Origin: Streptomyces sp. NBC_00820
Lineage (GTDB): Bacteria > Actinomycetota > Actinomycetes > Streptomycetales > Streptomycetaceae
Direction of reading: 5' to 3'
DNA length: 64,000 nt
Assembly (NCBI RefSeq): GCF_036347055.1
Contig: NZ_CP108882.1
Coordinates: 3,794,501 to 3,858,500, forward strand
Shown here: positions 42,976 to 52,239 of the stretch, piece by piece
Layout: each line of letters begins with the position of its first letter
Numbering within the stretch: the first letter of the stretch is position 1
Made by a program: the position numbers and the translations under genes
The notes under the pieces: generated by a model
Seen by the model: only the letters and a program-made list of their open reading frames with translations
Database searches by the model: none
Told to the model about the DNA's origin: nothing

Positions 42976-43004
42976 GCGGTCGGTCCGCGCACTGGGCCGA
43001 CCGC
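42976..43004 (+). terminator. Terminator of nagK-nagA
   Basis: GCGGTCGG (42976-42983), 13-nt loop, CCGACCGC (42997-43004), followed by TCTGTCTTT. It lies 24 nt after the nagA stop and before the PfkB gene. Confidence 0.8.
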
Positions 43005-43068
43005 TCTGTCTTTGGCATGATCGGGCCCTCGGAAACCGAAGGCACGCCATGCGAGGGAGGCAGGACCG

Positions 43069-43998
43069 GTGATCCTCACGGTCACGCTGAACACCGCTCT
43101 CGACATCACCTATCGCGTACGGTCCCTGCGGCCGCAGACCTCGCACCGCGTCTCGGACGTCGTCGAGCGGCCCGGCGGCAAGGGTGTGAACGTGGCCCGC
43201 GTGCTGGCGGCCCTCGGGCACGACGTCACGATCACCGGGTTCGCGGGCGGTGCCACCGGCGAGACGCTGCGCGAACAGCTCGCGCGGACACCGCGGTTGA
43301 CCGACGCCCTGGTCCCGGTGGCCGGACCCACCCGGCGCACGATCGCCGTCGTGGACGCGCTCTCCGGCGACGCCACACAGCTGAACGAGCCGGGTCCGCA
43401 GGTCCGGCCGGACGAGTGGGCCGCGTTCCAGGACACCTACGGCGAACTCCTGTGCTCCGCCTCGACGGTGGCCCTCTGCGGCAGCCTGCCGCCGGGGGTG
43501 CCGGTGGGCGCGTACGCCAGTCTCATACGGACGGCGCGGGCCGCCGGCGTCCCGGTCCTGCTGGACACCAGCGGCGAGCCGCTGCGCCGCGGGGTCGCGG
43601 CCCGCCCCGACATCGTCAAGCCGAACGCCGCCGAGCTGGCCGAACTCACCGGTTCCCACGAGCCGTCGCGCGCGACCCAGGACGCCCGCCGGCGCGGTGC
43701 CCACGCGGTCGTCGCCTCCCTCGGTCCGGACGGCCTGCTGGCCGTGACTCCCGAGGGCCGCTGGCGTGCCACGCCGCCGTCCCGCGTCCCCGGCAACCCG
43801 ACCGGAGCGGGCGACTCGGTGGTCGCGGGCCTGCTGTCGGGCCTCGTCGAACACCTGCCATGGCCCGCACGACTGGCCCGCGCGGCCGCGCTGTCGGCGG
43901 CGACGGTACAGGCGCCCGTGGCGGGCGAGTTCGACCGCGTGGCCTACGAGACGCTGCTGCGACAGATCTCGGTGACGGGGAAAGACGTCGCGGCATGA
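43069..43998 (+). CDS. PfkB-family sugar kinase, 1-phosphofructokinase-like
   Basis: 309 residues. 'MILTVTLNTALDITYRV' and 'RPGGKGVNVARVLAALGHDV' are the LacC/FruK-type N-terminal signature, and 'NPTGAGDSVVAGLL' the C-terminal catalytic PfkB motif (Asp base). The usual substrates are fructose 1-phosphate or tagatose 6-phosphate; the absence of a PTS fru operon leaves this open. It follows the nagKA terminator, so it probably has its own promoter. Confidence 0.88.
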   Translation: MILTVTLNTALDITYRVRSLRPQTSHRVSDVVERPGGKGVNVARVLAALGHDVTITGFAGGATGETLREQLARTPRLTDALVPVAGPTRRTIAVVDALSGDATQLNEPGPQVRPDEWAAFQDTYGELLCSASTVALCGSLPPGVPVGAYASLIRTARAAGVPVLLDTSGEPLRRGVAARPDIVKPNAAELAELTGSHEPSRATQDARRRGAHAVVASLGPDGLLAVTPEGRWRATPPSRVPGNPTGAGDSVVAGLLSGLVEHLPWPARLARAAALSAATVQAPVAGEFDRVAYETLLRQISVTGKDVAA

Positions 43999-44030
43999 AC
44001 CGCCCCCCAGCTTGTCCGACCGCGGGACGG

Positions 44031-44073
44031 CCGAGGGGCGTCACGGCAGTGGTGCTGCCGTGACGCCCCTCGG
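44031..44073. terminator. Bidirectional terminator, 19-bp perfect stem
   Basis: CCGAGGGGCGTCACGGCAG (44031-44049), loop TGGTG, CTGCCGTGACGCCCCTCGG (44055-44073). It separates the convergent PfkB and CBM genes. Confidence 0.93.
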
Positions 44074-44092
44074 TCGTCGGTCACAAGTCGCG

Positions 44093-45025
44093 CTATCGCC
44101 AGCCCTTTTCCAACCACAGCGTGTCCAGATCGGCGTCGCACTGATTGCCCTGCGCGCAGGAGATGCTGATGGTGTTGGACCCCTGCTTCAGCTGGATGTT
44201 CGACCAGGTGTGAGTCCAGCCGTGCTCCCGGTCGCCCTCGGCGGCACGGGCGAAGTTCGACATGTTCAGCGGGCGGCCCAGCGACGTGCCGTTCACGGTG
44301 AGGGTCATGTTCGCGTCCTTGCCCGGGACGCCGTAGCCGACGTTGAGCGTGTACTTGCCGCCCTTGGGAAGGTCGTTGACGGTCCACGTGACCGATGCGC
44401 CGACCGCGTTCAGGCCGCCCACGTAGGTGCCGCCCGCCGCCTCGGCTCCCTTGACGTCCGAAGCCGTGGCCGCGCCGCCCGACAGCTGGACGGACTTGTC
44501 CGCGGCGTCGATCTTGGGCAGCTCGCCCGGTGCCGCCGTGGCACTGCTCGACGTGGTCGGGGCGGTGCTCTGCGACTGGGTCGGCGTCGTGCCGGCCTCG
44601 TTGCCCGACTTGTCGTCGTCCGAGTTGCCGTTGATCATCGCGATGCTGATGCCGATGACGACCGCGGCGACCACCGCGATCGCGCCGATCAGCAGACCCT
44701 TGGTGTTCGGTCCGCGCCGCCCGCCGGCGGGCGGCGCCGAGCGCCGGCCCCCCGGGGCACCGCCGTGGTTGTCGGGGGTCTGGTAGGCGGCGGTGTTCGC
44801 CTGGCCGTAGGCGCCCTGCTGCTGCGGGGCGGCCGGCTGCTGGCCGTACGACGGCTGCTGCTGGCCGTACTGGCGCTCACCGACCGTGCGCACCCGGCTG
44901 ACCTGGTTCGGGTAGCCGTAGCCACCGGACGGCGGCTGGGCCCCCCTGGCCTGTCCGTCGGCGTAGAGGTAGCCGAACGGGTCGTCGTCCTCGGGCGTGC
45001 TCGCGCCGTTGTCGCCGGACGTCAT
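44093..45025 (-). CDS. Membrane-anchored carbohydrate-binding (CBM35/CBM6-like) protein
   Basis: 310 residues. The N-terminal cytoplasmic part is Gly/Gln/Tyr-rich and disordered; one transmembrane helix follows at about 110-130; then a Ser/Thr/Pro linker and a beta-sandwich domain (170-310, 'AEAAGGTYVGGLNAVGASVT', 'TLNVGYGVPGKDANMTLTVN', 'LKQGSNTISISC'). This matches CBM35/CBM6-type domains displayed outside the cell. Two cysteines close the domain. The ligand is unknown. Confidence 0.85.
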   Translation of the reverse strand: MTSGDNGASTPEDDDPFGYLYADGQARGAQPPSGGYGYPNQVSRVRTVGERQYGQQQPSYGQQPAAPQQQGAYGQANTAAYQTPDNHGGAPGGRRSAPPAGGRRGPNTKGLLIGAIAVVAAVVIGISIAMINGNSDDDKSGNEAGTTPTQSQSTAPTTSSSATAAPGELPKIDAADKSVQLSGGAATASDVKGAEAAGGTYVGGLNAVGASVTWTVNDLPKGGKYTLNVGYGVPGKDANMTLTVNGTSLGRPLNMSNFARAAEGDREHGWTHTWSNIQLKQGSNTISISCAQGNQCDADLDTLWLEKGWR

Positions 45026-45143
45026 CCCTTGGTACTCCTCAGCAGGTGCGGGCGGATGCGGGTACGCGTTGGAATGGCGAGCCTACCCCCATCGAGTGAC
45101 CCGAACGGGTGACTCAGGCCGCTTCAACTCCCTGACCTGCACA

Positions 45144-46802
45144 TCATCCGGCACGCCGATGCTGTTTGGGACGAGATCGTTTCTCTACGTACATCCGTTC
45201 GTCAGCGGACTTCAACACTTCGTCCGCCGTCATCCCGCAGTGCGCCCATCCGATGCCGAAGCTGGCGCCGACCCGGACGGCCCGGCCCTCGGCGCGGATG
45301 GGCTGGATGATCTCGTTGCGCAGGCGCACGGCGAGGTCCTGGGCGTCGGCCTTGCCGAGGCCGTCGGCGAGGATCACGAACTCGTCGCCACCGAGCCGGG
45401 CCACGGTGTCACCGTCGCGCACACCCCGGCTGAGCCGGTGGGCCACCTCGATGAGGACCGCGTCACCGGCGTTGTGACCGAACCGGTCGTTGATCGACTT
45501 GAAGCCGTCCAGGTCGCAGAAGAGGACCGCCAGACCCTTGGTGCCGTCGTCGCGGCCGTCCTCGGGGGCGACGGTGTGGACGTGGTGGTCGTAGGCGCCA
45601 GGCGCCTCGACACCGGGCGCGAAGTCGAAGCCGTGTCCCGCGGGGGCGTCGAAGGCGGGGTGGCCGTAGGCCGCGTCCAGGGAGTCCAGGTCGCCGGGCT
45701 GGGCCGTGCGGCGGCACAGCCGGGCCGACAGGCGCGAGCGCAGCTCGGCGGAGTTCGGCAGGCCGGTCAGGGAGTCGTGGGAGGCGCGGTGGGCGAGCTG
45801 GAGCTCGCGGCGCTTGCGCTCCTCTATGTCCTCGACGTGGGTGAGCAGGAAGCGGGGCCCGTCGGCGGCGTCGGCGACGACGGAGTTGCGCAGCGACACC
45901 CAGACGTAGCTGCCGTCGCGGCGGCCCAGGCGCAGCTCGGCACGGCCGCCCTCGGCGGAGGTGCGCAGCAGGGTGCCGACGTCCTCGGGGTGGACGAGGT
46001 CGGAGAAGGAGTAGCGGCGCATCGCGGAGGCGGGGCGGCCCAGCAGCCGGCACAGGGCGTCGTTGGTGCGCAGGATGCGGCCGTGCTGGTCGCCGCCCAT
46101 CTCGGCGATGGCCATGCCGGAGGGGGCGTACTCGAAGGCCTGCCGGAAGCTTTCCTCACTGGCGCGCAGGGCCTGCTGGTCCCGCTCCAGGCGGACCAGG
46201 GCGCGCTGCATGTTCGCACGTAGACGCGCGTTGCTGATCGCGATGGCGGCCTGGAAGGCGTACATCTGGAGGGCCTCACGGCCCCAGGCGCCGGGGCGGC
46301 GGCCGTTGCGCGGGCGGTCGACGGATATGACCCCGAGCAGCTCGCCGGAGGAACCGCCGCCCTGCACACCGGGTGTGAACATCGGCGCGAAGAGCCGGTC
46401 GGAGGGGTGCCACTCGTCCTCGAAGCGGGGAGCGGGACCGTCGGTGAACCACTGCGGGACGTCGTCGTCGTCGAGGACCCAGCCCTCGGTGTGGGGGATG
46501 AACACCAGGTCGCCCCACTCCTCGCCCATGGCGAGGCGCCGGTCCCAGGAGTCGCGGGAGCCCACCCGGCCGGTGATCAGGGCCTCGGCGGCGGAGTTCC
46601 CGGAGAACGCGGCGACGACGAGGTCGCCGTCGGGCCGGACGAGGTTGACGCAGGCCATCTCGTAGCCGAGGGCGTTCACGGCGCCGTCGGAGACCGTCTG
46701 CAGCGTGTCCGCCAGGCTGCGTGCCGTGTTCATGTCGGCCATGACCTGGTGCAGCTGCCTGAGGGACGCAAGACGGACATACGGTTCCGACTCGGTCTCC
46801 AT
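45144..46802 (-). CDS. cdgB: GAF-PAS-GGDEF diguanylate cyclase (CdgB-like)
   Basis: 552 residues from ATG 46802 (GGAGGG 6 nt upstream). A GAF domain (about 20-180) is followed by PAS/PAC (195-320) and a GGDEF domain (330-545) with intact active motif 'RLGGDEF' and an I-site RxxD ('RDGD') five residues before it. It should make cyclic di-GMP with product inhibition. The GAF-PAS-GGDEF plan matches CdgB of S. coelicolor, a BldD-controlled developmental enzyme. A perfect inverted repeat in the upstream gap could be the control site. A 40-residue insertion in the GGDEF domain is Pro/Ala/His-rich. Confidence 0.9.
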   Translation of the reverse strand: METESEPYVRLASLRQLHQVMADMNTARSLADTLQTVSDGAVNALGYEMACVNLVRPDGDLVVAAFSGNSAAEALITGRVGSRDSWDRRLAMGEEWGDLVFIPHTEGWVLDDDDVPQWFTDGPAPRFEDEWHPSDRLFAPMFTPGVQGGGSSGELLGVISVDRPRNGRRPGAWGREALQMYAFQAAIAISNARLRANMQRALVRLERDQQALRASEESFRQAFEYAPSGMAIAEMGGDQHGRILRTNDALCRLLGRPASAMRRYSFSDLVHPEDVGTLLRTSAEGGRAELRLGRRDGSYVWVSLRNSVVADAADGPRFLLTHVEDIEERKRRELQLAHRASHDSLTGLPNSAELRSRLSARLCRRTAQPGDLDSLDAAYGHPAFDAPAGHGFDFAPGVEAPGAYDHHVHTVAPEDGRDDGTKGLAVLFCDLDGFKSINDRFGHNAGDAVLIEVAHRLSRGVRDGDTVARLGGDEFVILADGLGKADAQDLAVRLRNEIIQPIRAEGRAVRVGASFGIGWAHCGMTADEVLKSADERMYVEKRSRPKQHRRAG

Positions 46803-46915
46803 GTTTGCCCTCCCCCCGAGTCCTCGCAGCGAATCAAGGGTCCTCTTCGGCCTCTTCGCCACTGAATCACAGCGCGCTGCCCACTCGGTACACAGGGTCA
46901 ACAATTACTGTCTCT

Positions 46916-46931
46916 TGTGACTCAAGTCACA
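46916..46931. promoter_or_regulatory. Perfect inverted repeat upstream of cdgB
   Basis: TGTGACT-CA-AGTCACA, 7-2-7, 114 nt before the cdgB start. The left arm fits the BldD half-site TNACNC; the right arm is shifted by one base from the consensus. The 310-bp divergent gap (46803-47112) also has two AACAATT direct repeats. Confidence 0.55.
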
Positions 46932-47112
46932 GCGGAACGTGAACAATTGAGTGGAGTTTCCGCGCTTTACCTGTGCGTTTCCCGAACGCAAGGTTTGCGA
47001 CCGTGTGCACATGATGCGCGAATCGTCCACACCACTGGTCCGCAGGTCCTAGGACCCGGTTCGGGCGGAGGCCCGATGCGGTGCGTGCGCTGCGGAGATT
47101 AGCGTTTCCGGC

Positions 47113-47685
47113 GTGCTGAACTCTCCCTCCCCCGCCACCACCCTTGCTTCCGGGCATGCTGAGGGGGTGAGCAACGACGAGTTCCGGGCCGCCATGTCCC
47201 GGCTGGCCGCGGGCGTCGTCCTGGTGACCGCGCAGGAACCGCCGCTGGACCCCGACGACCCGAACGCACCGGACGGGGAGGACGTCGGCATGACGGCCAC
47301 CGCCTTCCTGTCGGTCTCCCTGGACCCGCCGCTGGTGATGGTGAGCCTGCGCGAGGGCTCCCGGATGGACGACCTGCTCGACGAGCAGCCGCTGTGGGCG
47401 GTCTCGGTCCTCACCGAGAACCAGCGGCACATCGCGGGCCGCTTCGCGATGAAGGGCCGCATCAGCGACCGCCTGCTGTTCGAGGACATCGCCAGCGTCC
47501 GCGGCGAGGTCAGCGGCGCCCCCCTGATCGGCGGCGCGCTGGCCACCCTGGAGTGCCGCACCGAACAGCGCGTGCCGGCCGGCGACCACACCCTCGTCAT
47601 CGGCCGCGTCCTGACCGCCCATGTCCCGAGCGCGGAGGGCGGCCCCCTGCTGTACTTCCGGGGGCGGTACCGGCAGTTGGGGTGA
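47113..47685 (+). CDS. Flavin reductase family protein
   Basis: 190 residues. The 'FRAAMSRLAAGVVLVTAQ' start, 'GMTATAFLSVSLDPPLVMVS' and 'GRFAMKGR' match flavin reductase-like (FMN-binding split barrel) proteins that supply reduced flavin or act directly. An acidic Pro/Asp loop (45-60) is inserted. TAGCGT (47100-47105) stands 7 nt before the GTG: leaderless start. No partner monooxygenase is adjacent. Confidence 0.88.
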   Translation: MLNSPSPATTLASGHAEGVSNDEFRAAMSRLAAGVVLVTAQEPPLDPDDPNAPDGEDVGMTATAFLSVSLDPPLVMVSLREGSRMDDLLDEQPLWAVSVLTENQRHIAGRFAMKGRISDRLLFEDIASVRGEVSGAPLIGGALATLECRTEQRVPAGDHTLVIGRVLTAHVPSAEGGPLLYFRGRYRQLG

Positions 47686-47789
47686 GGAACCGGAGGCGGG
47701 ACACGAGCCCGGGGAGCGGGGCCGAGACCCGGGCCGGGGGCGGGCGGAATTCCGTGGCCCGGCCGGAGCTCCCGCCCTAAGGTGCGCGG

Positions 47790-48248
47790 ATGACACCCCG
47801 CCTGGCCGAACTCACGCCTCTCAACTTCGAAGCCGCACTCGCCGTCCGCGTCCGCCCCAGCCAGGAGCACGCGGTCGAACCGGTCGCGCACTCCCTCGCC
47901 GAGGCCTACGTCCACCCGGCAGGCGTCGCCTGGCCCCGCCTGATCGTGGACGGCGACCGCCCGGTCGGCTTCCTGATGGCGTTCCTCGACATCGACTGGC
48001 GCGGCGACGGCACCCTGACCCGCTCCGGCCTGTGGCGGCTGAACATCGACGCGGCCGAGCAGGGCAAGGGCTACGGCAGCTTCGCCGTCCGCTCGGTAGC
48101 GGAGGAACTACGCCGCCGGGGCACCGAGGAGCTGTACGTCACCTGGCACCCGGGCCCGGACGGCCCCGAGGAGTTCTACCTCCGTCTGGGCTTTCGGGTG
48201 ACCGGCGAGACGAGCGGCGGCCAGACGGTCGGCGTACTCACGCTGTGA
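47790..48248 (+). CDS. GNAT acetyltransferase
   Basis: 152 residues: 'RLNIDAAEQGKGYGSFAVRS' is the acetyl-CoA-binding motif A, and 'FYLRLGFRVTGE' is motif B. It resembles diamine (spermidine-type) acetyltransferases but lacks proof of substrate. TAAGGT (47778-47783) stands 6 nt before ATG: leaderless. Confidence 0.9.
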   Translation: MTPRLAELTPLNFEAALAVRVRPSQEHAVEPVAHSLAEAYVHPAGVAWPRLIVDGDRPVGFLMAFLDIDWRGDGTLTRSGLWRLNIDAAEQGKGYGSFAVRSVAEELRRRGTEELYVTWHPGPDGPEEFYLRLGFRVTGETSGGQTVGVLTL

Positions 48249-48268
48249 GGCCGCCGGGAAAGAGCCGG

Positions 48269-48697
48269 CTAGCCCCAGTCCCGCGCGGAGCGTCCCCGCT
48301 TCGTGTCCGAGCGCTGCTTCTTCTCGCGCAGCCGGCGCTCGTTGATGCCGCGTGGGATGCGGGTGGGACGGCGGGCCTTGGGCGGGGGTGCGGTGGCCTC
48401 GGCGAGGAGGGCGGCCAGGCGTACGGCGGCGGCCTCGCGGTTGCGCCACTGGGAGCGGTGCTCGGAGGAGCGTACGACCACGGCCCCGTCCACCAGGCGG
48501 CCTTCCAGCCGCTGCAGCGCCCGCTCCTTCCACACCGGCGGCAGCGCCTCGGTGCGGGCCAGGTCGAAGCGCAGCTCCACCTGGGAGTCGCTGGTGTTCA
48601 CATGCTGCCCGCCGGGCCCGGAGGACCTGGAGAAACGCCATGACAGCTCGGCCTCGGGCAGCGAGACCGAACCACGGATGAAATAGGGGCCGGACAT
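48269..48697 (-). CDS. arfB: Ribosome-rescue peptidyl-tRNA hydrolase ArfB
   Basis: 142 residues: 'FSRSSGPGGQHVNTSDSQVE' contains the release-factor GGQ motif, and the basic C-terminal tail ('RRLREKKQRSDTKRGRSARD') is the part that enters the mRNA channel of stalled ribosomes. ArfB hydrolyses peptidyl-tRNA on ribosomes lacking a stop codon. ATG 48697 is chosen by family length; ATG 48706 is an alternative. It ends 20 nt after the GNAT stop, convergently. Confidence 0.93.
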   Translation of the reverse strand: MSGPYFIRGSVSLPEAELSWRFSRSSGPGGQHVNTSDSQVELRFDLARTEALPPVWKERALQRLEGRLVDGAVVVRSSEHRSQWRNREAAAVRLAALLAEATAPPPKARRPTRIPRGINERRLREKKQRSDTKRGRSARDWG

Positions 48698-48738
48698 GTG
48701 TCCCATGTTCCCGGTCCGACCTGCCCCGCGTCACCCCG

Positions 48739-48801
48739 TTTACCCGGCGAGCCCACCGCCGGGTAAAAAAGGTAAAGGGGCCCGGAACCTCCGGGACCCC
48801 T
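48739..48801. promoter_or_regulatory. Two adjacent dyads between arfB and terD
   Basis: TTTACCCGGCG, 7 nt, CGCCGGGTAAA (48739-48767) is an 11-bp perfect dyad, followed by AGGGGCCCGGA/TCCGGGACCCCT (48774-48801). Both lie in the divergent promoter region, so they are operators or leader structures rather than terminators. Confidence 0.5.
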
Positions 48802-48869
48802 CTCGACGTTCTTCCCCGTGACGGTAGCTTCGTCGGCACAGACACCCAAAAGGGAAGGGACTCCCAATC

Positions 48870-49445
48870 ATGGCTGTAAGCCTGTCCAAGGGCGGCAACG
48901 TCTCGCTCACCAAGGAGGCTCCGGGCCTGACCGCCGTGACCGTGGGCCTCGGCTGGGACGTCCGCACCACCACCGGCACGGACTTCGACCTGGACGCCTC
49001 CGCGATCGCGGTGAACACCCAGGGCAAGGTCTACTCCGACGCCCACTTCGTCTTCTTCAACAACAAGCAGACGCCGGACAACACCATCGTCCACACCGGT
49101 GACAACCGCACCGGCGAGGGCGCCGGCGACGACGAGGCCATCAACGTCAACCTGGCCACGCTCCCGGCCGACGTCGACAAGGTCGTCTTCCCGGTCTCCA
49201 TCTACGACGCCGAGAACCGCGGCCAGAACTTCGGCCAGATCCGCAACGCCTACATCCGCATCATCAACCAGGCCGGCGGCGCCGAGATCGCCCGCTACGA
49301 CCTCTCCGAGGACGCGGCCACCGAGACGGCCATGATCTTCGGCGAGCTGTACCGCAACGGCGCCGAGTGGAAGTTCCGCGCGGTCGGCCAGGGCTACGCC
49401 TCGGGCCTGGTGGGCATCGCCCAGGACTTCGGCGTCAACGTCTGA
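48870..49445 (+). CDS. terD: TerD family tellurium/stress resistance protein
   Basis: 191 residues, the usual TerD length. '[20 protein letters not shown]', '[20 protein letters not shown]' (calcium-binding Asp cluster), '[17 protein letters not shown]' and '[19 protein letters not shown]' are conserved. TerD proteins bind Ca2+ and are linked to tellurite and general stress and, in Streptomyces, to growth and differentiation. AAGGGAAGGG precedes ATG at about 8 nt. Confidence 0.96.
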   Translation: MAVSLSKGGNVSLTKEAPGLTAVTVGLGWDVRTTTGTDFDLDASAIAVNTQGKVYSDAHFVFFNNKQTPDNTIVHTGDNRTGEGAGDDEAINVNLATLPADVDKVVFPVSIYDAENRGQNFGQIRNAYIRIINQAGGAEIARYDLSEDAATETAMIFGELYRNGAEWKFRAVGQGYASGLVGIAQDFGVNV

Positions 49446-49599
49446 CACCCGCGCACCCCGCAGGGGCCCCGGCCGCCGGCGCGGCCGGAGCCCCGCCGGT
49501 GCCGGGACGCGGACCGGGGCGCGGACCAGGTCGCGGGCGCGGGCGCAGGGCGCCGTAAAACCCTCGGGCCCCGCGCGCGGCCCGCGTTACCGTGCCCAC

Positions 49600-50148
49600 G
49601 TGATCCTTCGACCCCTGTCCCCCGGCGGTGACATCCCGGCCCCGCTGCTCGCCGAACTGACCGCCCTGTACGCCTCCCAGCACGAGTTCCACACCCTCAG
49701 CGGCGACTTCCCCGACCCCGGGGACATCCGCCCCGAGCAGGTGGCGGCCGCGCTGGCCGGCGAACTGGCGCACCCGGACGCGCAGGTGCTGCTCGCCCGC
49801 GCCGAGGGGCGTCTGGTCGCGATCGCGATCACACTGGCCCACCACCCCGACCCGGATGACCCCGACCCGTGGATCGGGCTGCTGATGGTCGACGCGGCCG
49901 AGCGGAAGAAGGGCTACGGCCGCCGGATCGCCACCCTGGTCGAGGAGCGCTTCCGGGCCGACGGCCGCGACGCCGTGCGGCTCGCCGTCCTCGACGGCAA
50001 CACCAAGGGGCTGGCCTTCTGGACCGCCCTCGGCTACCGGGTCGTCGCCCACCGCCCCGACCGCGCCCTCGGCCGCCCCTGCGCCGTCCTGCGCAAGGCG
50101 CTGCGCGCCACGGAAGGGGCGGACCGTACCGACGCCGTGGCCCCCTAG
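49600..50148 (+). CDS. GNAT acetyltransferase
   Basis: 182 residues: 'LLMVDAAERKKGYGRRIATL' (acetyl-CoA loop) and 'AFWTALGYRVV' are GNAT motifs. The first 90 residues include an acidic segment (47-60). TACCGT (49588-49593) stands 6 nt before GTG: leaderless. Substrate unknown. Confidence 0.9.
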   Translation: MILRPLSPGGDIPAPLLAELTALYASQHEFHTLSGDFPDPGDIRPEQVAAALAGELAHPDAQVLLARAEGRLVAIAITLAHHPDPDDPDPWIGLLMVDAAERKKGYGRRIATLVEERFRADGRDAVRLAVLDGNTKGLAFWTALGYRVVAHRPDRALGRPCAVLRKALRATEGADRTDAVAP

Positions 50149-50207
50149 GGACAAGAGGCATGTGCGCCTCTTCCCGTGGGAAGCGGGCCGGGCAGGGACG
50201 GGCCCGC

Positions 50208-51599
50208 TCAGGGACGGGCCGGCTTGCCCTCTCCGTACAGCCAGTCCTTCCAGATCTCCGAGAAGTCCTCGCCCGGGGCCTTCTTCTCGACGTACGCGGT
50301 GAAGTCGGCGGTGCTCGCGGTGCCGTAGCGGTAGGTGGCGGCCCAGCCCCGGAGGATGGCGAAGAAGGTGTCGTCACCGACCTTCTGGCGGATCTTCTGC
50401 AGGACCATCGCACCGCGCCCGTAGACGGGGCTGTCGGAGATGACCGCGGCACCGGCCGGCTTCGCGGGCGGGAAGTCCCAGAGGGCGTCGTCGTGACCGC
50501 GGTAGAGATCGGTGAAGGACTGCTGGGCGCTGCGGCCGCCGTGATCCTCGGTGTACAGCCACTCCGCGTAGGTGGCGAAGCCCTCGTTGAGCCACATGCC
50601 CTGCCAGTCGGCGGGAGTGACCGAGTCGCCGTACCACTGGTGGGCGAGTTCGTGCACGAGGGTCGAGGTGTCGGGGGCGCCGGGGAAAACGGGGCGGGAC
50701 TGGGTCTCCAGGGCGTAGCCGACGTCGCCGGGCCGCTCGACGATCGCCCCGGCGGAGGAGAAGGGATACGGCCCGAACCGGCTCTCCTCCCACGCGAGGA
50801 CACCGGGGATCTTCGCCAGGGCCGGCCTGCTCGCCGCGGCCTGCGTGGGGTCGACGGCGGTGAGGACGGGCAGGCCGTGCGGGCCGGTGGTGCGGGCGAT
50901 GTCGAAGTGGCCGATGGCGACGGTGGCGAGGTAGCTCGCCATGGGCTGGGCCATGTGCCAGGAGTAGGCGGTACGGCCGCCCGAGGTGCGCTGCCCGGTC
51001 GGCTCGCCGTTGGAGACGGCCCGAAGGCCCTGCGGGACGGTGACCGTGATGTCGTACGTCGCCTTGTCCGAGGGGTGGTGGTTGCCGGGGAACCAGGCCA
51101 TGGAGCCGACCGGCTCGCCGAGGCCGAGCGCGCCGTCGGCGGTGAACAGCCAGCCCTCCTTGGAGCCGTCGGGGTCGGTGACGGTCTGCGGGGTCCCGGA
51201 GTAGCGGACGGTGGTGCGGAACGTCTCGCCGTCGCGGAGGTCGTCGTGCGGGCGGACGGTGAGTTCCTGGCCGGTGCGGTTCCAGCGGGCGCCCTTGCCC
51301 CCGACGGTGACCTTCTCGACGCGCAGACCGGCGAGGTCGAGGTCGAAGGCGGTCAGGTCGTGGGCGGCGCGGGCGGTGACGACCGCCGTGGCGGTGAGGT
51401 GCCGGGTGGCCGGGGTGTAGTCCAGGGTGAGGGCGTAGTGGGTGACGTCGTAGCCGCCGTTGCCCGCCTTCGGGAAGTACGGGTCGCGCAGGCCGGAGCC
51501 GCCCGGGGTGCCACGGACGCCGCCGTCGCACGCGGTGCCGGTGAGGGCGAGCGCGCACAGCGCCGCGACGGCCGGGAGAAGGCGCGCGGATGTGGCCAT
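50208..51599 (-). CDS. Secreted M1-family metallopeptidase lipoprotein
   Basis: 463 residues. A lipoprotein signal with lipobox 'LTGTAC' (Cys24) is followed by a beta-sandwich domain (about 45-240) and a thermolysin-like domain with the zinc motif 'HELAH' (316-320) and the distal Glu339 in 'NEGFA'. The exopeptidase loop 'GxMEN' is replaced by 'YALETQ', so specificity may differ from aminopeptidase N. Shorter than classical M1 enzymes, as the C-terminal armadillo domain is missing. TAAGAT (51606-51611 on the minus strand) stands 6 nt before ATG: leaderless. Confidence 0.93.
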   Translation of the reverse strand: MATSARLLPAVAALCALALTGTACDGGVRGTPGGSGLRDPYFPKAGNGGYDVTHYALTLDYTPATRHLTATAVVTARAAHDLTAFDLDLAGLRVEKVTVGGKGARWNRTGQELTVRPHDDLRDGETFRTTVRYSGTPQTVTDPDGSKEGWLFTADGALGLGEPVGSMAWFPGNHHPSDKATYDITVTVPQGLRAVSNGEPTGQRTSGGRTAYSWHMAQPMASYLATVAIGHFDIARTTGPHGLPVLTAVDPTQAAASRPALAKIPGVLAWEESRFGPYPFSSAGAIVERPGDVGYALETQSRPVFPGAPDTSTLVHELAHQWYGDSVTPADWQGMWLNEGFATYAEWLYTEDHGGRSAQQSFTDLYRGHDDALWDFPPAKPAGAAVISDSPVYGRGAMVLQKIRQKVGDDTFFAILRGWAATYRYGTASTADFTAYVEKKAPGEDFSEIWKDWLYGEGKPARP

Positions 51600-51654
51600 A
51601 CAGCGATCTTAGGGGCGATGGGGCGGACGTCCCCCGGCGTGACACCATCTGTCC

Positions 51655-52155
51655 GTGCTCGACATCGGCTACGCCCTCGCCAACCGCTTCCCGGACCCGC
51701 CGCAGACGGACTACCGCCGTGCGGACGCCCGCGCGCTGCGGCACGACCTGTTCTGCGGGGACGTCTATCTCGCCGACACCGAGAAGGACCGGGAACTGTC
51801 CACAGCCTGGGGATGGGTGCCGGTGCTGGACTTCGCCTGGGCGCTGTGCGACATCGTGGAGCAGCTGGACAAGGACCCCATGGGCTCCCGCGCCGCGCGG
51901 CCGCAGCGGGCGGAGCTGGACTTCACCGAGTCCACCGACCGGATGCTCTTCGAGCGCCGCTTCGGCTGGGTGGACATCGCCTCCGACTGGCTCCCCGCCG
52001 AGGAGGCCCCGCTGAGCTTCTCCCACGCCGCGCTCCGGCGCGAGGCGCGCGACTTCCTCCACGACCTGATCGCCGACCTGACCGATCTGCACGAGGAGCT
52101 GGCGGAGAACCCGGTGATCTGGGATCTGCAGGCCCGCTTCCCCCGCGTGCCGTGA
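51655..52155 (+). CDS. Hypothetical protein
   Basis: 166 residues, starting at GTG 51655, divergent from the M1 peptidase. Mostly helical, with 'DVYLADTEKDRELSTAWGWV' and 'LDFAWALCDIVEQLDKDPMG' looking conserved; acidic overall (7 Asp/Glu in the last 40 residues). No signal peptide, cysteine cluster or known catalytic motif. CACCAT lies 6 nt before the GTG, perhaps a leaderless start. Confidence 0.75.
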   Translation: MLDIGYALANRFPDPPQTDYRRADARALRHDLFCGDVYLADTEKDRELSTAWGWVPVLDFAWALCDIVEQLDKDPMGSRAARPQRAELDFTESTDRMLFERRFGWVDIASDWLPAEEAPLSFSHAALRREARDFLHDLIADLTDLHEELAENPVIWDLQARFPRVP

Positions 52156-52239
52156 GGTGAGGTGACGTGAGACGAGGGGCGGGCGGTCACCGCACCCCCT
52201 CACGCGGGTACCCCACCCCTCACGCGGGCACCCCGCCCC

